Source of the DNA: Yamagishiella unicocca
Lineage: Eukaryota > Chlorophyta > Chlorophyceae > Chlamydomonadales > Volvocaceae
DNA: 64,000 bases
NCBI GenBank assembly: GCA_003116995.1
Contig: BDSL01000154.1
Location: 62,001 to 126,000 of the forward strand
Direction: 5' to 3'
In this document: piece by piece, positions 34,701-45,172 of the stretch
How positions within the stretch are numbered: the stretch's first letter is position 1
Layout of the letters: every line of letters begins with the position of its first letter
The notes under the pieces: generated by a model
Seen by the model: the letters and a program-made list of their open reading frames with translations, nothing else
Told to the model about the DNA's origin: nothing
The model's database searches: none
Position numbers and translations under genes: made by a program

Positions 34701-37700
34701 CAACACAGCGGCGTGCTTTAGGCGGCGGCGCCTTCCGTCTGGTCAGCAATGCGGTGGCGTGCCTCAGGTAGTGGCGCCTTCCGCCTGGGCAACAATGCGG
34801 TGGCGTGCTTCAGGCGGCGGCGCCTTCCTTCTGGGCAACAATGCGGCGGCGTGCTTCAGGCGGCGGCGGCGTGCTTCAGGCGGCGGCGGCGTGCTTCAGG
34901 CGGCGGCGCCTTCCGCCTGGGCAACAATGCGGCGGCGTGCCTCAGGCAGCGGCGCCTTCCGCCTGGGCAACACTGCGGTGGCGTGCTTCAGGCGGCGGCG
35001 CCTTCCGTCTTCTCTACAATGCGGTGGCGTGCTTCAGGCGGCGGCGCCTTCCTTCTGGGCAACAATGCGGCGGCGTGCTTCAGGTGGCGGCGGCGTGCTT
35101 CAGGTGGCGGCGGCGTGCTTCAGGCAGCGGCGCATTCCATCTGGTCAACAACACAGCGGCGTGCTTTAGGCGGCGGCGCCTTCCGACTGGTCAGCAATGC
35201 GGTGGCGTGCCTCAGGTAGTGGCGCCTTCCGCCTGGGCAACAATGCGGTGGCGTGCTTCAGGCGGCGCCGCTTTCCTTCTGGGCAACAATGCGGCGGCGT
35301 GCTTCAGGTGGCGGCGGCGTGCTTCAGGCAGGGGCGCCTTCCTTCAGGGCAACAATGCGGCGGCGTGCTTCAGGCGACGGCGCCCTCCGTCTGGGCAACA
35401 CTGCGGTGGCGTGCTTCAGGCGGCGGCGCCTTCCGTCTTCTCTACAATGCGGTGGCGTGCTTCAGGCGGCGGCGCCTTCCTTCTGGGCAACAATGCGGCG
35501 GCGTGCTTCAGGCGGCGGCGGCGTGCTTCAGGCGGCGGCGGCGTTCTTCAGGCGGCGGCGCATTCCATCTGGTCAACAACACAGCGGCGTGCTTTAGGCG
35601 GCGGCGCCTTCCGTCTGGTCAGCAATGCGGTGGCGTGCCTCAGGTAGTGGCGCCTTCCGCCTGGGCAACAATGCGGTGGCGTGCTTCAGGCGGCGGCGCC
35701 TTCCGTCTCTCTACAATGCGGTGGCGTGCTTCAGGCGGCGGCGCCTTCCTTCTGGGCAACAATGCGGCGGCGTGCTTCAGGTGGCGGCGGCGTGCTTCAG
35801 GTGGCGGCGGCGTGCTTCAGGCAGCGGCGCATTCCATCTGGTCAGAACACAGCGGCGTGCTTTAGGCGGCGGCGCCTTCCGTCTGGTCACAATGCGTGGC
35901 GGCCAGGGGGCGCCTTCCGCCTCACAGCGGTGGCGTGCTTCAGGCGGCGCCGCTTTCCTTCTGGGCAACAATGCGCGCCAGTCCGGCGTGCTTCAGGCGG
36001 GCGGGCCACGGCGGCGTCTTCAGGCGGCGGCGCCGTCGTGCCTCGGTGCGCCTTCCGTCTCACAATGCGGTGGCGTGCTTCAGGCGGCGGCGCCTTCCTT
36101 CTGGGCAACAATGCGGGGCGTGCTTCAGGGGCGGCGGCGTGCTCAGGCGCGGCGCTTCCTCTGGGCAACAATGCGGCGGCGTGCTTCAGGCGGCGGCGCT
36201 TCCGTCTGGCACATGCGGTGGCGTGCTTCAGGCGGGCGCCTCCGTCTTCACAATGCGGTGGCGTGCTTCAGGCGGCGCGGGCAACAATGCGGCGGCGTGC
36301 TTCAGGCGGCGGCGGCGTGCTCAGGCAGCGGCGCCTTCCTCTGGGCAACCACAGCGGCGTGTTAGGCGGCGGCGCCTTCCGTCTGGTCAGCAATGCGGTG
36401 GCGTGCCTCAGGTAGTGGCGCCTTCCGCCTGGGCAACAATGCGGTGGCGTGCTTCAGGCGGCGGCGGCGTGCTTCAGGCGGCGGCCTTCCGCCTGGGCAA
36501 CAATGCGGCGGCGTGCCTCAGGCAGCGGCGCCTTCCGCCTGGGCAACACTGCGGTGGCGTGCTTCAGGCGGCGGCGCCTTCCGTCTTCTCTACAATGCGG
36601 TGGCGTGCTTCAGGCGGCGGCGCCTTCCTTCTGGGCAACAATGCGGCGGGCGTGCTTCAGGTGGCCGGCGGCGTGCTTCAGGTGCGGCGGCGTTTCGGCC
36701 GTGCTTCAGGCAGCGGCGCCTTCCTCTGGGCAACAATGCGGCGTGTAGGCCGGCGCCTCTCTGGCAGCAGCGGGCGGCCGGCGCCTTCCGCTGGGCAACA
36801 CTGCGGTGGCGTGCTTCAGGCGGCGGCGCCTTCCGTCTTCTCTACAATGCGGTGGCGTGCTTCAGGCGCCGGCGCCTTCCTTCTGGGCAACAATGCGGCG
36901 GCGTGCTTCAGGCGGCGGCGGCGGCGTGCTTCAGGCGGCGGCGTGCTTCAGGCAGCGGCGCTTCCTCTGGTCAACAACACAGCGGCGTGCTTTAGGCGGC
37001 GGCGCCTTCCGTCTGGTCAGCAATGCGGTGGCGTGCCTCAGGTAGTGGCGCCTTCCGCCTGGGCACAATGCGGTGGCGTGCTCAGGGCGCCTCCCTGGCA
37101 ACAATGCGGGCGTGCTTCAGGCGGCGGCGGCGTGCTTCAGGCGGCGGCGCCTTCCGCCTGGGCAACAATGCGGCGGCGTGCCTCAGGCAGCGGCGCCTTC
37201 CGCCTGGGCAACACTGCGGTGGCGTGCTTCAGGCGGCGGCGCCTTCCGTCTTCTCTACAATGCGGTGGCGTGCTTCAGGCGGCGGCGCCTTCCTTCTGGG
37301 CAACAATGCGGCGGCGTGCTTCAGGTGGCGGCGGCGTGTTTAGGTGGCGGCGGCGTGCTTCAGGCAGCGGCGCATTCCATCTGGTCAACAACACAGCGGC
37401 GTGTTTAGGCGGCGGCGCCTTCCGTCTGGTCAGCAATGCGGTGGCGTGCCTCAGGTAGTGGCGCCTTCCGCCTGGGCAACAATGCGGTGGCGTGCTTCAG
37501 GCGGCGGCGGCGTGCTTCAGGCGGCGGCACCTTCCGCCTGGGCAACAATGCGGCGGCGTGCCTCAGGCAGCGGCGCCTTCCGCCTGGGCAACACTGCGGT
37601 GGCGTGCTTCAGGCGGCGGCGCCTTCCGTCTTCTCTACAATGCGGTGGCGTGCTTCAGGCGGCGGCGCCTTCCTTCTGGGCAACAATGCGGCGGCGTGCT

Positions 37701-40700
37701 TCAGGTGGCGGCGGCGTGCTTCAGGCGGCGGCGGCGTGCTTCAGGCGGCGGCGCCTTCCGCCTGGGCAACAATGCGGCGGCGTGCCTCAGGCAGCGGCGC
37801 CTTCCGCCTGGGCAACACTGCGGTGGCGTGCTTCAGGCGGCGGCGCCTTCCGTCTTCTCTACAATGCGGTGGCGTGCTTCAGGCGGCGGCGCCTTCCTTC
37901 TGGGCAACAATGCGGCGGCGTGCTTCAGGTGGCGGCGGCGTGTTTAGGTGGCGGCGGCGTGCTTCAGGCAGCGGCGCATTCCATCTGGTCAACAACACAG
38001 CGGCGTGTTTAGGCGGCGGCGCCTTCCGTCTGGTCAGCAATGCGGTGGCGTGCCTCAGGTAGTGGCGCCTTCCGCCTGGGCAACAATGCGGTGGCGTGCT
38101 TCAGGCGGCGGCGGCGTGCTTCAGGCGGCGGCACCTTCCGCCTGGGCAACAATGCGGCGGCGTGCCTCAGGCAGCGGCGCCTTCCGCCTGGGCAACACTG
38201 CGGTGGCGTGCTTCAGGCGGCGGCGCCTTCCGTCTTCTCTACAATGCGGTGGCGTGCTTCAGGCGGCGGCGCCTTCCTTCTGGGCAACAATGCGGCGGCG
38301 TGCTTCAGGTGGCGGCGGCGTGCTTCAGGCGGCGGCGGCGTGCTTCAGGCGGCGGCGCCTTCCGCCTGGGCAACAATGCGGCGGCGTGCCTCAGGCAGCG
38401 GCGCCTTCCGCCTGGGCAACACTGCGGTGGCGTGCTTCAGGCGGCGGCGCCTTCCGTCTTCTCTACAATGCGGTGGCGTGCTTCAGGCGGCGGCGCCTTC
38501 CTTCTGGGCAACAATGCGGCGGCGTGCTTCAGGTGGCGGCGGCGTGCTTCAGGTGGCGGCGGCGTGCTTCAGGCAGCGGCGCATTCCATCTGGTCAACAA
38601 CACAGCGGCGTGTTTAGGCGGCGGCGCCTTCCGTCTGGTCAGCAATGCGGTGGCGTGCCTCAGGTAGTGGCGCCTTCCGCCTGGGCAACAATGCGGTGGC
38701 GTGCTTCAGGCGGCGGCGGCGTGCTTCAGGCGGCGGCACCTTCCGCCTGGGCAACAATGCGGCGGCGTGCCTCAGGCAGCGGCGCCTTCCGCCTGGGCAA
38801 CACTGCGGTGGCGTGCTTCAGGCGGCGGCGCCTTCCGTCTTCTCTACAATGCGGTGGCGTGCTTCAGGCGGCGGCGCCTTCCTTCTGGGCAACAATGCGG
38901 CGGCGTGCTTCAGGTGGCGGCGGCGTGCTTCAGGCGGCGGCGGCGTGCTTCAGGCGGCGGCGCCTTCCGCCTGGGGAACAATGCGGCGGCGTGCCTCAGG
39001 CAGCGGCGCCTTCCGCCTGGGCAACACTGCGGTGGCGTGCTTCAGGCGGCGGCGCCTTCCGTCTTCTCTACAATGCGGTGGCGTGCTTCAGGCGGCGGCG
39101 CCTTCCTTCTGGGCAACAATGCGGCGGCGTGCTTCAGGTGGCGGCGGCGTGCTTCAGGTGGCGGCGGCGTGCTTCAGGCAGCGGCGCATTCCATCTGGTC
39201 AACAACACAGCGGCGTGTTTAGGCGGCGGCGCCTTCCGTCTGGTCAGCAATGCGGTGGCGTGCCTCAGGTAGTGGCGCCTTCCGCCTGGGCAACATTGCG
39301 GTGGCGTGCTTCAGGCGGCGGCGGCGTGCTTCAGGCGGCGGCACCTTCCGCCTGGGCAACAATGCGGCGGCGTGCCTCAGGCAGCGGCGCCTTCCGCCTG
39401 GGCAACACTGCGGTGGCGTGCTTCAGGCGGCGGCGCCTTCCGTCTTCTCTACAATGCGGTGGCGTGCTTCAGGCGCCGGCGCCTTCCTTCTGGGCAACAA
39501 TGCGGCGGCGTGCTTCAGGCGGCGGCGGCGTGCTTCAGGCGGCGGCGCCTTCCGCCTGGGCAACAATGCGGCGGCGTGCCTCAGGCAGCGGCGCCTTCCG
39601 CCTGGGCAACACTGCGGTGGCGTGCTTCAGGCGGCGGCGCCTTCCGTCTTCTCTACAATGCGGTGGCGTGCTTCAGGCGCCGGCGCCTTCCTTCTGGGCA
39701 ACAATGCGGCGGCGTGCTTCAGGTGGCGGCGGCGTGCTTCAGGTGGCGGCGGCGTGCTTCAGGCAGCGGCGCATTCCATCTGGTCAACAACACAGCGGCG
39801 TGCTTTAGGCGGCGGCGCCTTCCGTCTGGTCAGCAATGCGGTGGCGTGCCTCAGGTAGTGGCGCCTTCCGCCTGGGCAACAATGCGGTGGCGTGCTTCAG
39901 GCGGCGCCGCTTTCCTTCTGGGCAACAATGCGGCGGCGTGCTTCAGGTGGCGGCGGCGTGCTTCAGGCAGCGGCGCCTTCCTTCAGGGCAACAATGCGGC
40001 GGCGTGCTTCAGGCGACGGCGCCCTCCGTCTGGGCAACACTGCGGTGGCGTGCTTCAGGCGGCGGCGCCTTCCATCTGGTCAACAACACGGTGGCGCGCT
40101 TCAGGCGGCGGTGCCTTCCGCCTGATCAACAACACGGTGGCGTGCTTCAGGCGGCGGCGCCCTCCGCCTGATCAACAACACGGTGGCGTGCCTTTGGCAG
40201 CGGCGCCTTCTGTCTTGTCTACAATGCGGTGGCGTGCTTCAGGCAGCGGCGCCTTCCGTCTGGTCAGCAATGCGGTGGCGTGCTTCAGGCGGCGGCGCCT
40301 TCCGTCTTGTCTACAATGCGGTGGCGTGCTTCAGGCAGCGGCGCCTTCCGTCTTGTCTACAATGCGGTGGCGTGCTTTAGGCAGCGGCGCCTTCCGTCTT
40401 GTCCACACTGCGGTGGCGTGCTTCAGGCGGCGACGCCTTCCTTCTGGGCAACAATGCGGCGGCGTGCTTCAGGTGGCGGCGGCGTGCTTCAGGCAGCGGC
40501 GCCTTCCTTCTGGGCAACAATGCGGCGGCGTGCTTCAGGCGACGGCGCCCTCCGTCTGGGCAACACTGCGGTGGCGTGCTTCAGGCGGCGGCGCCTTCCA
40601 TCTGGTCAACAACACGGTGGCGCGCTTCAGGCGGCGGTGCCTTCCGCCTGATCAACAACACGGTGGCGTGCTTCAGGCGGCGGCGCCCTCCGCCTGATCA

Positions 40701-41040
40701 ACAACACGGTGGCGTGCCTTTGGCAGCGGCGCCTTCTGTCTTGTCTACAATGCGGTGGCGTGCTTCAGGCAGCGGCGCCTTCCGTCTGGTCAGCAATGCG
40801 GTGGCGTGCTTCAGGCAGCGGCGCCTTCCGTCTTGTCTACAATGCGGTGGCGTGCTTTAGGCAGCGGCGCCTTCCGTCTTGTCCACACTGCGGTGGCGTG
40901 CTTCAGGCGGCGACGCCTTCCTTCTGGGCAACAATGCGGCGGCGTGCTTCAGGTGGCGGCGGCGTGGTTCAGGCGGCGGCGCCTTCCGTATGGGCAACAA
41001 CACGGCGGTGTGCTTTAGGTAGCGGCGCCTTTTGCCTTTC
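31776..41040 (+). repeat. ~9.3-kb satellite array of mixed 46-bp and 20-bp monomers
   Basis: The long monomer (46 bp) is aatgcggcggcgtgcttcag, gcggcggcgccttccgcctg, ggcaac. The short monomer (20 bp) is gtgcttcaggcggcggcggc, a truncated form of the same unit. Variant monomers carry cctcaggtagtgg or ctttagg; these supply nearly all stop codons, so all three plus frames show very long open readings (up to 520 codons) that are artefacts of GCG-rich repeats. Some monomers contain the 14-bp palindrome aggcgccggcgcct. A higher-order repeat of 604-605 bp runs from about 37040 to 39850. Confidence 0.95.
37036..39849 (+). repeat. Higher-order repeat of ~605 bp within the satellite
   Basis: The marker cctcaggtagtggc occurs at 37449, 38053, 38658 and 39263. 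Eleven 46-bp plus five 20-bp monomers make 606; each unit is shorter by one base (or two) because of the gtgtttagg variant, which fits 605, 605 and 604 exactly. Confidence 0.85.
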
Positions 41041-41185
41041 CAAACTCATAAGGCTGCTCTGCGTGCTGGTAGCTCTGCGTGCTGGTGGCATGGGGGGGGA
41101 GGCGCCTCAAGCCCCCTCCGTGGTGGCGAGCTGTTACTGGATGGGCCGGCGTGCAGCTGCTGCGGGTGACGGCCAACGGGAATGA

Positions 41186-41488
41186 GCGGTCTGCCCACCG
41201 TCGGAGGCCCGCCAGGCGCTGGTCGAGGCTGTCTACACTCGGCTGGGACATCCTGGCGTCGGACGCACGCTGGCGCTGTTGCAGCAGGGTGTCACTGTAG
41301 GTCAGCAGGGTGTCACTGTAGGTTTGGAATGCGGCAGGATACGCACTGGGAGAATCAGTTGCTGCAGCAGACCCATCGTCGGTGGTCGGCTGCAACACGG
41401 GCTGGCAATGGACGTGCCTGGAGCCGCCGAAGAAGCCGGAGGGGGAGTTGGGTCTGGGGGAATCGAAGGGCCCTTTGCCATAACGTGA
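41186..41488 (+). mobile_element. Degraded Gypsy/Ty3-type integrase fragment
   Basis: Directly after a TGA, the frame from 41186 reads ...RQALVEAVYTRLGHPG then VGRTLALLQQ. This is the pattern of the integrase zinc-binding region (H-x-x-L-G-H-x-G-x-x-x-T-L) of Gypsy-class retrotransposons, with the first His replaced. It is followed by a 20-bp duplication (cagcagggtgtcactgtagg twice) and then by sequence without integrase features up to a stop at 41488. No LTRs, reverse transcriptase or protease were found. It is a relic. Confidence 0.4.
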
Positions 41489-44400
41489 AGTTGCGGACGA
41501 GCTGCTGTTCCCACGGGCGGTGACTCGGCAGCGTGATGCGGAGGCGGCAGCACTAGATAGATGGGCGAGAGGTTCAGCGCTTTGAGCAGGGCGCGGGCAA
41601 AGGCAATGGCACGGGGGTGCTCTGCTGATGGAAGGGGTGTTGGGCTACCCGCCCAGGGACCCTGGCGTGGCCGCGGCACTTGGTGGTGCGCTGGCCTGGG
41701 GGTGAATCGGAGGAGGGAATCGTGTCAGGGGGCATGCTCGTGTGAGTGGGGGCATGTGAGGGGTGTTTCGGTGTGTCGGGCTAGGGGACCGGTATGGGAT
41801 GCGGGGGGCAAGTGGTTTCGGGCTGCTGGGGGCTGCAGGCCAGGCTCAGCGTTGATGATCCCGTGGCCGGTGGTAAATACCGTGCGGCTGGATCAGCTCG
41901 GAGCAGCGCCCGGAGCGACGGGTGATATGGCACGTGGCAAGGTGAGGCGCTCGCGCTTGCTCGGCCTGGCTCTGCCGGACTGCAGTGGGCCCTTCCTTTC
42001 CTGCGCCTAGACCGCGAGCCCGTGGCTGCGGTGTCGGCCAGTGCGTGACCCAACGCCGTGCCTCCCTCCCTTGGTTATGGGGGTCCTTGTGAACTGGGTG
42101 GCTGAGCTGAGTTTGACCTCCAAAACCCGGCGCCGGCGGCACATGCAATTTTGGTCGTGCGTCATTGCGGCTTAGTCTGTGCGATTGTCGTTTGGGGTGC
42201 GCCAGGTCCATTTGAGAGGGAAGACGGTAGCGCCGTGCTGGCAGCTGTGCGGTAGCTGTCTATCAGATCGTTTAGGGGCTCAAGGTAGGCAGCCAGGACA
42301 GCGCGATGCCGTCATGAGCTCCATCCGGAAGTGGGGGAGACGCGTGATCCTGCCGTCAGCCCTAATTTGTGAAATAAAAGGGCGACGGCTTAATGCCGTC
42401 GTCGGCTAGGGTCAGCTCTAAAACGCGAAATCAGGAGGCGACGGCTTAACGCTGTGGTCAGTACGAATGGGGGGCAAACTAGCGTGTTGCGGCGAGTTAA
42501 AAAGAAGTCGGTCCAGGGTGGAGACATTCAGCAATTATTGGGGCTCATGTGGTAGCAGGTACTCCATTCTGCCAGTCAGTGCGCTAAACAGCCTGCCAGC
42601 AGCCAAACATCCACCCCCACTTCGATATCATACTTTGGGCGACCTTCTACTCTAGGCATTAAGAGGAGAGTCGTACTTCAAGCAACTTAGCTACGCCAAC
42701 ATACCAGTTTTACATAACACAACATACAGAATAAACCTTGGATTGCCTCATACTAGTAGTAGCTGCTAAAGGAACACCATCGTGCACACTGCCTGACACT
42801 GAAGGAGGCACCAGTCTGAGATGCGATAAACCACCAAAAACGAGGGGGGACCCCGAGGCGGTTCGCGCTGGGGCCCCGCCCAAAAAGCAGCAATGACCGG
42901 ACTAAGGGGAAAGCAGCCAGTACACCAACCGCAGCTCAGGCAAAGTTTAAACTGCAGCGCAACCGGCGCCACTACAAGCAAGGCAGAATCCTCCCACATC
43001 AGCATAAACCTGCGTAAGCAGACCCACACTCAAAGTGCCAGATACCAAAGTCGAGGAATAACTAAATACCTTGCATGGACCGCCCAGAAGCAAACTTATC
43101 AGACCCTCGACGGCGGCAGGACCACGACACATCAACCAGCTCATCCCCAACAACCCGCACATTTAAACTACAACCCGCAGCATGGGTAACGGAGACCAGC
43201 CGCGGGGAGGGGAGTAGCTGTCGTGTCTTGTTTTATGTCGGACAAGCCATGTGCTACACAGTGCCTGGAACCTCGCCTGGCCATGTGCCGCACAGTGCCT
43301 GGAACCTCGCGGTACTCGGGAGACTGGCAGGCGGGGCATGTCACGCAGGACTGGTCCGCGGGGTGTTGGATCAAATCTGATCGGGGACCGTTTGTCACAG
43401 CAACACTCAACACTGTAACGATTACAACAACACTCACGCCAAGCGGCGTGCATGCCGCCGGCTCACCCGCCGCGGGTGCCCTCCCAGCTTGCCGCTAAGC
43501 CCACACCCATCCCGGGAAACCGCACGAATCGTTGCCGCAGCCGCTGCCACCGGTTTTGTTTTTGCCACCCGTGCCGATGGGGCCATTATGTGCGGCTTGC
43601 TGTTCACGCACAGCTGCGGAGGCTGCGTAGCAAGCGTCAGTGTAAGGGCTGGCATGCAGCAGGCGCGGCGGCACCAGTGGCGTCGGCGGTGGAGACATGG
43701 GGCACGTCACCAGGGATGTACGGCGCACATAAGGGCGGTGCCAGCTGGGTTGGATCCTGACGAGGTGGGAGTTACTGCGAACGCGGCATACGGCCAGAGC
43801 GTTCCAAGTTCCACCGTTACAAGGCGCCAGAAGGCATTTCCGGCTCAATATCGGGCCGGGACGTCGTGGCCTGACCGTTTACCGCTCTACCCCCTCATTC
43901 GGTGCATTCTATTATTCGAGCGGTTGCGAGCAGCAGCTGCGACGTGCGTGCGGCCACACATTCCTCCTTATCCATTCCTACCATCAGCAAGCGGTCAAGT
44001 CCACATGCGCATCAAGCGGTCCTCAAAAACCGTAAGAAAGGAACGAGGGCCGAGGGAGTGGAGTTTATTGATTGAGTGGCGGGTACCGTATCCGGTACTG
44101 CAGCCCCAAAAGGCCAATAGCCAGGCCAGCCCCACATCGTGAGCCCGCCGGACCCCACAGGTCGGCTCAGCCTCCCCGCCCCCTCGTCGAAGCAGTCCAT
44201 CTCTTCCCCGCCCCTATCAACGCCGTTACCAACGCGCCAGGGCCACCCCATCACACACACTCCTCAGCGGTGCCTCCGCCCAAGCACCGCTGTGCGACCG
44301 CAGGTGCAAACGTGCATGTGGTGGCGAATCGTCGTCCGTCCTCGGCATCTCCCCCGGTCATGACGCATGCAGGAGGAGGGCCCTTGCCTGGCGCCCGGTG

Positions 44401-45172
44401 GCGAGTACTTACTATGTACACCCTGCCTGTATGTAACTACAGTAACACCCGCGGCAGGAGCCGCACACCGCGCACTCGGCTGACCGAGGGGGGTGGCCGC
44501 CGCACACCCGCAGCGGCGGCAGCAGCAGCCGCAGCAGCGCCCGCAGTCGCACCCCCCCACATGTCGCAACTCCAGGACTGCAGCACTGCAGCAGCCCATG
44601 TTGCGGTACATCCGCCGATTGGTCCAAAAACGTTGCGCGCACCAAGTCACACCGGCACTGCACCACCGCCATGCCTACTGCTGCCCCGAGGCACATCACC
44701 ACCCGCAATACATAACTAATCAGCTGAGCATCCACAATATAGATATGACGAAGCGAATACGTTTCCAACCCCACACGCCTCCACGGCGAGTCCGTGGCTG
44801 CCCCCCTCCCGCCGCCCATCTCCCCCCCCCCGAGCCGACCCAGCTATCCCTCTTACCTGCCTGACCCGACCCGTCATCATCGGCGGAAGCCGTCAAGCCT
44901 ACCTGCTCCCATCGTTCCCCACTCCACTCTGGTACTCACTCTGCACCCCTATGCCCCCAAGCCCGGTCAACGCTCAGTGCACGCCTTTGTCGTTCTGGCC
45001 CGCTCGACGGCTCCCTGGCGCTGACAGCGCTCTCTGCCGCCCCCCCTGCTCGCAGCTGTGCGGACGCGGCCAGGCTGCTGCTCCGGCCACGTAGGCGGCC
45101 ACCAGCCCCCACACGCAACCACAACTACCACCAGCTGACACCCCCCCCCTACAACCCCGCCTCCTGGGCCTC
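41489..45172. other. Region without a supported gene, 3' flank of the large minus-strand gene
   Basis: No exon chain could be built. It contains a perfect 7-bp hairpin cgacggcttaatgccgtcg at 42382-42400 with a partial second copy about 57 bases on (42439-42455), and a 34-bp tandem duplication (ccatgtgctacacagtgcct...) at 43245-43312. The segment 42660-43190 is relatively AC-rich with many CAA and ACC words. The 3' UTR of the large gene should occupy the right end; no clear TGTAA (TTACA on this strand) lies close to its stop. Confidence 0.4.

Noticed and set aside
31795..40860. Long plus-strand open frames (up to 520 codons) rich in Arg, Ala, Gly
   Set aside because: They are readings of the 46/20-bp satellite in all three frames; stops are absent only because the repeat lacks them. 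There are no splice or initiation features.
28088..41040. CRISPR-like array
   Set aside because: There are no unique spacers between repeats and the genome is eukaryotic; it is a tandem satellite.
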